This document shows positions 56,337 to 62,899 of a stretch of 64,000 nucleotides of DNA, in pieces. Under the pieces are notes generated by a model that saw only the letters and a program-made list of their open reading frames with translations, did not search any database and was not told where the DNA came from. The stretch's first letter is position 1; each line of letters starts with the position of its first letter. The translations under genes were made by a program, and so were the position numbers. Source of the DNA: Streptomyces physcomitrii (GTDB taxonomy: Bacteria > Actinomycetota > Actinomycetes > Streptomycetales > Streptomycetaceae); contig NZ_JAAWWP010000002.1 in NCBI RefSeq assembly GCF_012273655.1, forward strand, positions 442,017-506,016, written 5' to 3'.

Positions 56337-56789
56337 TCAGCCCTCCTCGGCCGCGCGGGAGACGAGCTTGGTCCAGGCGGTGACCACGAGCTCGCCGGAG
56401 GCGTCGCGGACCTCGCCGCGGACGTCGACGATGTCGTTGCCCGCCAGGGACTTGACCGCCTCGATGGTGGAGACGACGGAGAGCAGGTCGCCTGCCCGCA
56501 CCGGGCGCGCGTAGGCGAACTTCTGGTCGCCGTGCACCACCCGGTCGTAGTCGAGGCCGAGCGCCGGGTCGGTGAGGACCCGGTGGGCCGCGTCGTAGGT
56601 GATCGCGAAGACGAAGGTGGGCGGGGCGATCACATCGGCGTGCCCGAGCGCCCGCGCCGCCTCCCGGTCGGTGTAGGCCGGGTTGGGGTCGCCCACGGCC
56701 ACCGCGAACTCGCGGATCTTCTCGCGGCCGACCTCGTAGGGGGCGGTGGGCGGATACGTCCGGCCGACGAAGGACTGGTCGAGCGCCAT
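56337..56789 (-). CDS. UPF0336 / MaoC-like N-terminal domain protein (HadA-like)
   Basis: A 150-aa hot-dog protein (FVGRTYPPTAPYEVGREKIREFAVAVGDPNPAYTD). The equivalent of the catalytic motif reads GDPNPAY, lacking the histidine, so it is probably the non-catalytic, acyl-chain-binding subunit that pairs with the HadB-like product 4 nt downstream. AGGAGG lies just before its ATG. Confidence 0.9.
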   Translation of the reverse strand: MALDQSFVGRTYPPTAPYEVGREKIREFAVAVGDPNPAYTDREAARALGHADVIAPPTFVFAITYDAAHRVLTDPALGLDYDRVVHGDQKFAYARPVRAGDLLSVVSTIEAVKSLAGNDIVDVRGEVRDASGELVVTAWTKLVSRAAEEG

Positions 56790-56922
56790 CGGCTCGGCAC
56801 CTCCTGGGGTTGCGGGCGGGCCGGGGCGCGGTGGGAGCGCGCTCCGGAGGGCGTCCGGGGCGTGCCCGAACGACGTGAGGCCGCCCCCCGAATCGGGGAC
56901 GGCCTCACGTACGAGCCTGTTC

Positions 56923-57087
56923 TTATCGCGTTTCGCGGTGCGCGGTGTGCGCGTTGCAACGCGGGCAGTGCTTCTTCATCTCCATGCGGTCCGGGTTGTT
57001 ACGCCGGTTCTTCTTGGTGATGTAGTTCCGCTCCTTGCACTCCACGCAGGCCAGCGTGATCTTCGGGCGGACGTCGGTGGCAGCCAC
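56923..57087 (-). CDS. rpmG: 50S ribosomal protein L33 (zinc-binding C+ form)
   Basis: 54 aa from GTG 57087 ([22 protein letters not shown]). It has two CxxC pairs (CVEC and CPRC), so it is the zinc-dependent form. It lies just downstream of tRNA-Met and tRNA-Thr on the same strand, a conserved streptomycete arrangement. Confidence 0.94.
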   Translation of the reverse strand: MAATDVRPKITLACVECKERNYITKKNRRNNPDRMEMKKHCPRCNAHTAHRETR

Positions 57088-57177
57088 GTGAGTGCTCCTA
57101 GGACGAACGGATTGACTGAATTAACGCAAGTGAGGGTAGCCGATCGAAGGACCGACCCCACAATCGGCTACCGAAAG

Positions 57178-57250
57178 TAGCGGTGACCGGACTTGAACCG
57201 GTGACACAGCGATTATGAGCCGCTTGCTCTACCGACTGAGCTACACCGCT
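57178..57250 (-). tRNA. tRNA-Met (CAT)
   Basis: A 73-nt cloverleaf; acceptor AGCGGTG/CACCGCT, anticodon loop CTCATAA with anticodon CAT, T-loop TTCAAGT. The first acceptor pair is A-T as in elongator tRNA-Met, not an initiator mismatch. Confidence 0.93.
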
Positions 57251-57298
57251 GCGATGCAGTGCGAACCCTCACCGGAGGCGAGGATTCTCGTGCATCAG

Positions 57299-57371
57299 AG
57301 CCCCAAAACGGAATCGAACCGTTGACCTTCTCCTTACCATGGAGACGCTCTGCCGACTGAGCTATTGGGGC
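57299..57371 (-). tRNA. tRNA-Thr (GGT)
   Basis: A 73-nt cloverleaf; acceptor GCCCCAA/TTGGGGC, anticodon stem TCTCC/GGAGA with loop ATGGTAA (anticodon GGT). It is 48 nt upstream of tRNA-Met on the same strand. Confidence 0.94.
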
Positions 57372-57382
57372 GAGCGAGGAAG

Positions 57383-57412
57383 ACATTACACGGTCGCCGC
57401 CCGTTCGCCCAA
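57383..57412 (-). promoter_or_regulatory. Promoter of tRNA-Thr/tRNA-Met/rpmG
   Basis: On the minus strand, TTGGGC (57407-57412), an 18-nt spacer and TAATGT (57383-57388), placing the start a few nucleotides before tRNA-Thr. The rest of 57413-57766 shows no supported gene. Confidence 0.65.
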
Positions 57413-57766
57413 ATCCGTTTCGGGGCGGTCGGCCGCGTCCCGGCCCCCTGGTTTCCCGGCCGCCCCGCCGGTCACCGCCGCCCCCGAGCAGCGCGCCCCC
57501 GGCGGGCACTTCGCCCCTGCGGCACCTCCCGGAAAGGCCCCCGCGGCGCTCGTGTCGCGCACCCTCCCGAAGCCTCCTGACCGGCACCGGCGAGGCTCCC
57601 CCGGGCCCGCGCACCACGCCGGTACGACTATTGCGCTCCTCCCTGGCCCCGGAGAGCCCTCGGCCTAGGCTCGGCTCACGCTGAGTGATCTTGCAGCCGC
57701 CGGCGCCCGGCCTCCGCCGCGGGCTCCCGCCACCCTCCGCCACCGCCCCACGAGCCCTGGAGCGCG

Positions 57767-59089
57767 ATGCCCGACAGCCAGCCGCAGCAGCCCCACTCCC
57801 CCGGGCCGCGCCCCGGCGACGGAACGGGACCGGCCGACGCCTCCTCGCTCGTGCTCAGCGGCGCCCGGCTGACCGACGGCCGGACCGTGGACGTACGGCT
57901 GAGCGGCGGCCGGATCGAGGCCGTCGGCACGGCGGGCAGCCTCGGCGGCCACGCCTCCAAGGTCGACCTCGGCGGCTTCCTGCTGCTCCCGGCCCCCGCG
58001 GAACCGCACGCCCACGCCGACACCGCCCTGACCGCCGAGCCCGAGGAACCCCCCTCCTCCGCGCGCACCGACATCCAGCGCCGGGCGACCGAGGCGGCCC
58101 TGCTCCAACTCGGCCACGGCGCGACCGGCGTCCGCGCCCATGTCCGGATCGGCGGGGTACGCGGGCTCGGCGGCCTGGAGGCGGTGCTCCAGGCCCGGCG
58201 CTCGCTGCACGGGCTCGCCGAACTGACCACCGTGGCCCTGCCCCCGGTGCTCACCGGGCGCGCGGGCGCGGACGGACGGGCAATGCTGCGGGACGCGCTG
58301 GGCATGGGCGCCTCGGTGGTGGGCGGCTGCCCGGACCTGGACCCGGATCCGGCCGGGCACGCGGAGACCGTCCTCACCCTCGCCGCCGAGCACGGCCGCC
58401 CCGCCGATCTGCACACCGACGGCGCGGACCCGGCCCGGCTCGCCCGGCTCGCCGCGATGGCGGGCGGACTGCGGGACGCGGTCAGCCTCGGCCCCTGCGG
58501 CGGACTCGCCCGCCTGCCCCACGAGGCGGCGGGCCGCGCCGCGGACCAGCTCGCCGCCGCCGGGGTCGGCGTGGTCTGCCTCCCGCAGGGCGGCTGCGGC
58601 ACGGCGGGCCTGCGCGAGGTGGCGCCGGTGCGGCTGCTGCGGGCCGCGGGCGTACGCCTGGCCGCGGGCAGCGGGGCACTGCGGGACGCCGCCAACCCGG
58701 TGGGCCGCGGCGACCCGCTGGAGGCCGCCTACCTCCTCGCCTCCCGGTACGGGCTGCCGCCGGGGCCCGCCTACGACAGCGTCTCGGCCACCGCCCGCGA
58801 ACTGCTCGGCCTGCCCGAGGTACGCGTCGAGGCGGGCTTCCCCGCCGAACTCCTCGCCGTCCGCGGCAGCCGCCTGGCCGGGGTGCTCTCCCTGGCCTAC
58901 AGCCGGGTCGTCATCCACCGCGGCCGGATCGTGGCCCGCACCAGCGCCGTACGCGAATACTGCGACTCCGCGGTGGCGGTGGCCCCGGAACTGCCCCGTC
59001 AGTCCTCCCGCGCGCAGGGCCCCGGACCGGGCAGGCGCGGGGGCGAGGGGCCGCCCGAGCGGGGTGCGGGGGCGGAGGAGGAGGGCTGA
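57767..59089 (+). CDS. Amidohydrolase (cytosine deaminase-like), catalytically degenerate
   Basis: 440 aa with the composite-domain amidohydrolase layout: N-terminal beta-sandwich (LVLSGARLTDGRTVDVRLSGGRIEAV), barrel, and C-terminal VVIHRGRIVART. The HxH metal motif (His81, His83) and the next metal His (His216 in DLHTDGAD) are present. By eye-alignment with cytosine deaminases, the catalytic Glu after it is Gly219, the later metal/active His is Leu241 (SLGPCGG for SHC), and the metal Asp is Gly303 (GSGALRD for SDNxRD). It is therefore probably inactive or changed in activity. The C-terminal ~35 residues are low complexity. Confidence 0.85.
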   Translation: MPDSQPQQPHSPGPRPGDGTGPADASSLVLSGARLTDGRTVDVRLSGGRIEAVGTAGSLGGHASKVDLGGFLLLPAPAEPHAHADTALTAEPEEPPSSARTDIQRRATEAALLQLGHGATGVRAHVRIGGVRGLGGLEAVLQARRSLHGLAELTTVALPPVLTGRAGADGRAMLRDALGMGASVVGGCPDLDPDPAGHAETVLTLAAEHGRPADLHTDGADPARLARLAAMAGGLRDAVSLGPCGGLARLPHEAAGRAADQLAAAGVGVVCLPQGGCGTAGLREVAPVRLLRAAGVRLAAGSGALRDAANPVGRGDPLEAAYLLASRYGLPPGPAYDSVSATARELLGLPEVRVEAGFPAELLAVRGSRLAGVLSLAYSRVVIHRGRIVARTSAVREYCDSAVAVAPELPRQSSRAQGPGPGRRGGEGPPERGAGAEEEG

Positions 59090-59197
59090 GGAGGCGCCGG
59101 GGCGCCGGGGCGGGGAGGGCTGAGGGCGGTCGGCGGGGCGGGGGACTCCGGGCGGGCGATGGCCCTGGCCGGGCGGCGCGGGCAGGCGCGGGGAGGC

Positions 59198-59315
59198 GTG
59201 GCCGGCCGGTGCGGACCGGCCAGTGCGGACCGGCCGGTGCGGAGAGGTCCCGGCCGACCGGCGGGGCGGGGCCCCGGCCGACAGGTACGGAGAGGCCCCG
59301 GCCGACCGGACGGCG
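59198..59315. repeat. Degenerate GC-rich repeats upstream of NmrA-like gene
   Basis: Imperfect units of ~14-20 nt with the core GTGCGGACCGGCC, then GGCCCCGGCCGACCGG, in the 257-bp gap between two plus-strand genes. There is no coding character. Confidence 0.5.
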
Positions 59316-59346
59316 AAGCGGAGGTCCACGGCGTACGGTCGGGGGC

Positions 59347-60015
59347 ATGCGCATTGTCATCGCCGGAGGTCATGGTCAGATCGCGTTGCGGCTGGAGCGT
59401 CTGCTCGCCGCGCGCGGTGACGAGGCTGCGGGGCTCATCCGCAAGCCCGAGCAGGCGGACGATCTGCGGGAAGCGGGCGCCGAACCGGTCGTCTGCGACC
59501 TGGAGTCGGCCACGCTCGACGAGGTCGCCGCCCATCTGCGGGGCGCGGACGCCGCCGTCTTCGCCGCGGGCGCGGGCCCCGGCAGCGGGGCGTCCCGCAA
59601 GGACACCGTGGACCGCGCCGCGGCGGTCCTCTTCGCCGACGCGGCGGTACGGGCCGGGGTCCGGCGCCACCTCGTCGTCTCCGCGATGCGGGCGGATCCC
59701 GGGCACCAGGGCGAGGAGATCTTCGACGTCTACCTGCGGGCGAAGGGCGAGGCCGACGCCTATGTCCAGGCCCAGCCCGACCTCGACTGGACCATCCTGC
59801 GGCCCGGCCTGCTCACCGACGACGCCGGCACCGGCCAGGTCACCCTGGCCGCCTCCACCGGCCGCGGCCCGATCCCCCGCGACGACGTCGCCGCCGTCCT
59901 CGCCGAACTCCTCGCCACCCCCGCGACGGCGGGCCTGACCCTCGAACTCATCACCGGCGCGGACTCGGTGAGCGGGGCGGTACGGTCCGCGGCGGAGACG
60001 GGCGGGGAGGGCTGA
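59347..60015 (+). CDS. NAD(P)-binding NmrA/SDR-a-like protein
   Basis: 222 aa. The Rossmann GxxGxxA/G motif is at the N-terminus (IVIAGGHGQIALRLERLL), acid loops DLES and AVFAAGAGPGSGASRKDTVDR are near residue 75, and RHLVVSAMRAD and LDWTILRPGLLTDD lie further on. This is the atypical SDR arrangement without a Tyr-x3-Lys catalytic pair, often a redox sensor or nucleoside-sugar-type binding protein rather than an enzyme. No partner is obvious in the neighbourhood. Confidence 0.85.
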   Translation: MRIVIAGGHGQIALRLERLLAARGDEAAGLIRKPEQADDLREAGAEPVVCDLESATLDEVAAHLRGADAAVFAAGAGPGSGASRKDTVDRAAAVLFADAAVRAGVRRHLVVSAMRADPGHQGEEIFDVYLRAKGEADAYVQAQPDLDWTILRPGLLTDDAGTGQVTLAASTGRGPIPRDDVAAVLAELLATPATAGLTLELITGADSVSGAVRSAAETGGEG

Positions 60016-60158
60016 GCCGCTTGGGCTGAGCCCGATCGGTCTGCCCGGCAAGGGAGTTGGGGGCGGTGACCGGTTGGCTTGGCGGGCAAGTCAGGCCGGT
60101 CGGCCGACTGGTCCGGCGGGATGGATTGGCCAGTTGGCCAGTTGGCGCGTGAACACGG

Positions 60159-60193
60159 CGGTGGCCGGAACGGATGAGACGTTCCGGCCACCG
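60159..60193. terminator. Bidirectional terminator between NmrA-like and reductase genes
   Basis: A perfect 14-bp inverted repeat CGGTGGCCGGAACG (60159-60172) with CGTTCCGGCCACCG (60180-60193), 7-nt loop, between convergent genes. Confidence 0.8.
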
Positions 60194-60279
60194 CGCGTCT
60201 GTACGCGCCCGCCCCCGCGCCGCCGAGACCGGCGGGTGCCCGGTCGGCAGGCGCAGCGAGAGAGACGCGAACTCGCGCC

Positions 60280-61404
60280 CTAGCTCAGGGACTTGAGCGA
60301 AACCGCGTCGTACGGCTTCAGGTCGCCGAACCGGTCGCCGAGGACCTTCGCCGCCCACTCCGGGTCCTGGAGCAGTGCGCGGCCGACGGCGACCATGTCG
60401 AACTCCTCCCGCTCCAGGCGGTCCAGGAGGTCGTCGATGCCCTTGACCGAGGAGCCCTCGCCCTGGAAGGCACCGATGAAGTCCCCGTCGAGCCCGACCG
60501 AGCCGACGGTGATCGTGGGCTTGCCGGTCAACTTCTTCGTCCAGCCCGCCAGGTTGAGGTCCGAACCGTCGAACTCCGGGATCCAGTAACGGCGAGTGGA
60601 GGCGTGGAAGGCGTCGACGCCCGCGGCGGCCAGCGGGGCGAGGATCGCCTCCAGCTCCTCGGGGCTCTCGGCGAGCCGCGCCTCGTAGGCCTCCTGCTTC
60701 CACTGCGAGTAGCGGAAGATCACCGGGAACTCGGGCGAGACCTTCTCGCGGACCGCCGCCGCGATCTCGGCCGCGAAACTCGCCCGGGCCACCGGGTCGC
60801 CGCCGTAGCTGTCGGTACGGCGGTTGGTGTGCTCCCACAGGAACTGGTCGAGCAAGTAGCCGTGGGCGCCGTGCAGTTCGACCCCGTCGAAGCCGATGCG
60901 CTCGGCGTCGGCGGCGGCCTGGGCGAAGGCGCCGATGACCTCGTCCAGGTCGCTGCGGGTCATCGCCCGGCCGGTGCCCTCGGTGCCGTCGATCCGCAGC
61001 CCGGAGGGGCCGACGGCGGGCGCCTCGGCGAAGGGCGGCTCGCCCTGCTTGCGGACCATGCCGATGTGCCACAGCTGCGGCACGATCGTGCCGCCCGCCG
61101 CGTGCACCTCGTCGGCGACCTTCGCCCAGCCCGCCAGCTGCTCCTCCCCGTGGAAACGCGGCACCCGGTCGCTCTGCCCCGCCGACTCATGGCCGACGTA
61201 CGTCCCCTCGGTGACGATCAGCCCGACACCCGCGGCGGCACGGCGCCCGTAGTACGAGCGCACGTCCTCCCCGGGCACTCCGCCGGGCGAGAACATGCGC
61301 GTCATCGGCGCCATCGCGATGCGGTTCGGGACGGTCAGGCCGTTGAGCGCGAGGGGCCGGGACAGGATCTCGGCCGCGCGGGAGGCGGAGGGCGCAGTGG
61401 TCAC
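60280..61404 (-). CDS. Old-yellow-enzyme family NADH:flavin oxidoreductase
   Basis: 374 aa FMN enzyme that reduces activated C=C bonds or similar substrates. PNRIAMAPMTRMFSPGG is the N-terminal signature; PQLWHIG, GFDGVELHGAHGYLLDQFLWEHTNRRTDSYGG and FDMVAVGRALLQDPEWA are the FMN/substrate motifs, with the catalytic His in LHGAHGY. GTG 61404 has GAGGAG 6-7 nt upstream. An inverted repeat TACCAGTCGGTA and a GTATGTGCATAC element lie in its upstream region and could be a regulator-binding site. Confidence 0.93.
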   Translation of the reverse strand: MTTAPSASRAAEILSRPLALNGLTVPNRIAMAPMTRMFSPGGVPGEDVRSYYGRRAAAGVGLIVTEGTYVGHESAGQSDRVPRFHGEEQLAGWAKVADEVHAAGGTIVPQLWHIGMVRKQGEPPFAEAPAVGPSGLRIDGTEGTGRAMTRSDLDEVIGAFAQAAADAERIGFDGVELHGAHGYLLDQFLWEHTNRRTDSYGGDPVARASFAAEIAAAVREKVSPEFPVIFRYSQWKQEAYEARLAESPEELEAILAPLAAAGVDAFHASTRRYWIPEFDGSDLNLAGWTKKLTGKPTITVGSVGLDGDFIGAFQGEGSSVKGIDDLLDRLEREEFDMVAVGRALLQDPEWAAKVLGDRFGDLKPYDAVSLKSLS

Positions 61405-61440
61405 GGGTTGCTCCTCGAAGTACCGGAAGGGGGCGCGCAG

Positions 61441-61461
61441 TACCAGTCGGTATGTGCATAC
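61441..61461. promoter_or_regulatory. Candidate operator upstream of reductase gene
   Basis: Two overlapping inverted repeats: TACC-AGTC-GGTA (61441-61452) and GTATG-TG-CATAC (61450-61461), ~40-55 nt upstream of the reductase start. They could bind a MarR/HxlR-type repressor (inference). Confidence 0.4.
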
Positions 61462-61710
61462 GCATTGAAGTCTCTCCCGCCTCCAACGGCCTCCGGGCCC
61501 AGGACATTCCGCTTGACGGAGAAGCAAGGCTATGACCCAGAACACGTCCGGGGAGTCGGGGGTGGGGGCTGGTTCCGGGGTGAGGGCTCTGGGCTGGGGG
61601 CGAGCGGTGATGCAGCGGTGCGGGCGCGGGGCGCGAAGCCGGTTGCGGTGACGGGGCGGGTCGGTGGGGGCGTGAGGTGGGGGCGCGGGGGCCCGAAACC
61701 GGTGGCCGTG

Positions 61711-61745
61711 GCGGTTGCGGTTGCGGTTGCGGTTGCGGTTGCGGT
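61711..61745. repeat. GCGGTT hexanucleotide microsatellite
   Basis: Nearly six perfect copies of GCGGTT, 68 nt upstream of the secreted protein gene. Degenerate GGTTGCGGT copies occur ~90 bp before it. The rest of the 408-bp gap 61405-61812 shows no gene. Confidence 0.7.
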
Positions 61746-61812
61746 GTGACGCGCGGCGCCGGTCGGCGCGTTGCCTCGGGGCGGACGGGCCGGCCGGGCA
61801 AGATCCCGCTTC

Positions 61813-62445
61813 GTGACGAAAACCACCTTCCTGCGCAGGGCCCGCACCGCCCTCTGCGCCTGCGGCCTCCTCGGCGCCGCCCTTTCCGGCCCCCTGGCGC
61901 CCGCCTCCCTCGCCGCCGACCAGAACGAACCCCGCTGCCTCGGCCTCCCCGACGGCGACTACACCAACCCCAACAACAGCCGCTCCTTCTTCTCCTGCCA
62001 TCAGGAGCGGTACGTGCGCGTGCTGCCCTGCGCCCGGGACGCCCAGGACAAGCCGCTGCACTTCACCGACCGCCCGGGCCCCACCGCCGAGGGCCCGGCC
62101 CACTGCGCCCCGCGCGAGAAGGCACCGGCCGACCTCACCCCCTCCCTCACCGCGGGCCAGGCCAGGACCAGCACGCTCTACCCGTACGTGGTGCAGGGAC
62201 TCAACGCCACGGTCACCCGCGAGGACGGCTCGGCCCTCTTCGGCGCCAAGATCACCTTCACCGCCGCGGACGGCACCCACCTGTGCAGCGCCTACGCCGA
62301 CAAGGACGGCCGCGCTCTCTGCGACAGCGAGCCGGTCTCGGTCAACGCCGACACCCTGCGCCTCGGTTACACCGCCACCTTCACCGGCAGCGGCGACGGC
62401 ATCTGGAACCCGGCACAGTCCCAGGGCGGCATCACGGTGGCCTGA
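61813..62445 (+). CDS. Secreted protein with chitin-binding (CBM14-like) domain
   Basis: 210 aa from GTG 61813 with signal peptide (VTKTTFLRRARTALCACGLLGAALS, Ala-x-Ala cleavage near LAADQ). Residues ~35-75 read CLGLPDGDYTNPNNSRSFFSCHQERYVRVLPCARD, the Cys/aromatic pattern of peritrophin-type chitin-binding domains. A second domain (TLYPYVVQGLNATVTREDGSALFGAKITFTA) is Ig-like, with two more Cys. Cell-surface or secreted chitin binding is inferred. Confidence 0.8.
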   Translation: MTKTTFLRRARTALCACGLLGAALSGPLAPASLAADQNEPRCLGLPDGDYTNPNNSRSFFSCHQERYVRVLPCARDAQDKPLHFTDRPGPTAEGPAHCAPREKAPADLTPSLTAGQARTSTLYPYVVQGLNATVTREDGSALFGAKITFTAADGTHLCSAYADKDGRALCDSEPVSVNADTLRLGYTATFTGSGDGIWNPAQSQGGITVA

Positions 62446-62498
62446 GCGCCTGCGGAAGCATCCCGCTCAGACGGTCGGGCGGTGGGGCGGTGGCGCGG

Positions 62499-62714
62499 TC
62501 AGAACAGGGCGAGCTGGCCCGGCAGTTCGGGCAGCACGAAGCCCGCGAGCCCCGGCTGTATCTCCTTCTCCAGCGGGGCCCGCAGCAAAGAGCCCGGACA
62601 CGAGACCAGCTCACCGCCCTCCCGCGGACCGGCTGGATCATGACGGGCGAAGCGCCCCGCGACGACAGCGATCTCGCGGCGGCACTCGGGACAGTTCCTG
62701 CGACGCGACGACAT
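62499..62714 (-). CDS. Small CPEC-containing protein
   Basis: 71 aa from ATG 62714 (MSSRRRNCPECRREIAVVAGRFARHDPAG), ending in LPGQLALF. The CPEC and a later VSCPGS suggest a minimal zinc knuckle (only three Cys). A similar small protein is remembered from other streptomycetes. The upstream GGGGGG is a weak ribosome site. Confidence 0.6.
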   Translation of the reverse strand: MSSRRRNCPECRREIAVVAGRFARHDPAGPREGGELVSCPGSLLRAPLEKEIQPGLAGFVLPELPGQLALF

Positions 62715-62797
62715 CCCCCCAGTGTGCCGCCACCCACTGACAATCCACCGGCCCACGGCCGCCCAGGGCTCCGGGACGTCCCCGCGGAGGAACAGCA

Positions 62798-62840
62798 AAA
62801 TGGCTTCCGGCCTGCCGCAACAGCAGGCCGGAAGCCATTT
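62798..62840 (-). terminator. Terminator downstream of tRNA-Tyr fragment
   Basis: A perfect 18-bp inverted repeat (62798-62815 with 62823-62840) lies ~10 nt beyond the tRNA 3' end, followed on the minus strand by TTTTGCTG. It was the terminator of the original tRNA-Tyr gene. Confidence 0.8.
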
Positions 62841-62849
62841 ACCTTCATG

Positions 62850-62899
62850 TGGCAGCGCCAGGATTCGAACCTGGAAAGGCTGAACCGGCAGATTTGCAG
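62850..62899 (-). other. Displaced 3' fragment of tRNA-Tyr: attachment site of an integrated element
   Basis: On the minus strand, CTGCAAATCTGC continues with a class II variable arm (CGGTTCAGCC), a perfect T-stem (CCAGG/CCTGG) with TTCGAAT loop, and acceptor 3' strand CGCTGCC + A. No 5' half of a tRNA follows upstream, where the sequence diverges at the anticodon loop. The long variable arm and GCAGATTT.CAG identify the 3' half of bacterial tRNA-Tyr; the anticodon position reads GCA rather than GTA, one base changed. This is the pattern left when an element integrates into the tRNA, regenerating an intact copy at its other end. Confidence 0.7.

Noticed and set aside
62850..62899. Reading this as an intact tRNA-Cys because the loop shows GCA.
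   Set aside because: No 5' half, acceptor partner or D-arm exists, and the long variable arm fits class II tRNA-Tyr rather than tRNA-Cys.
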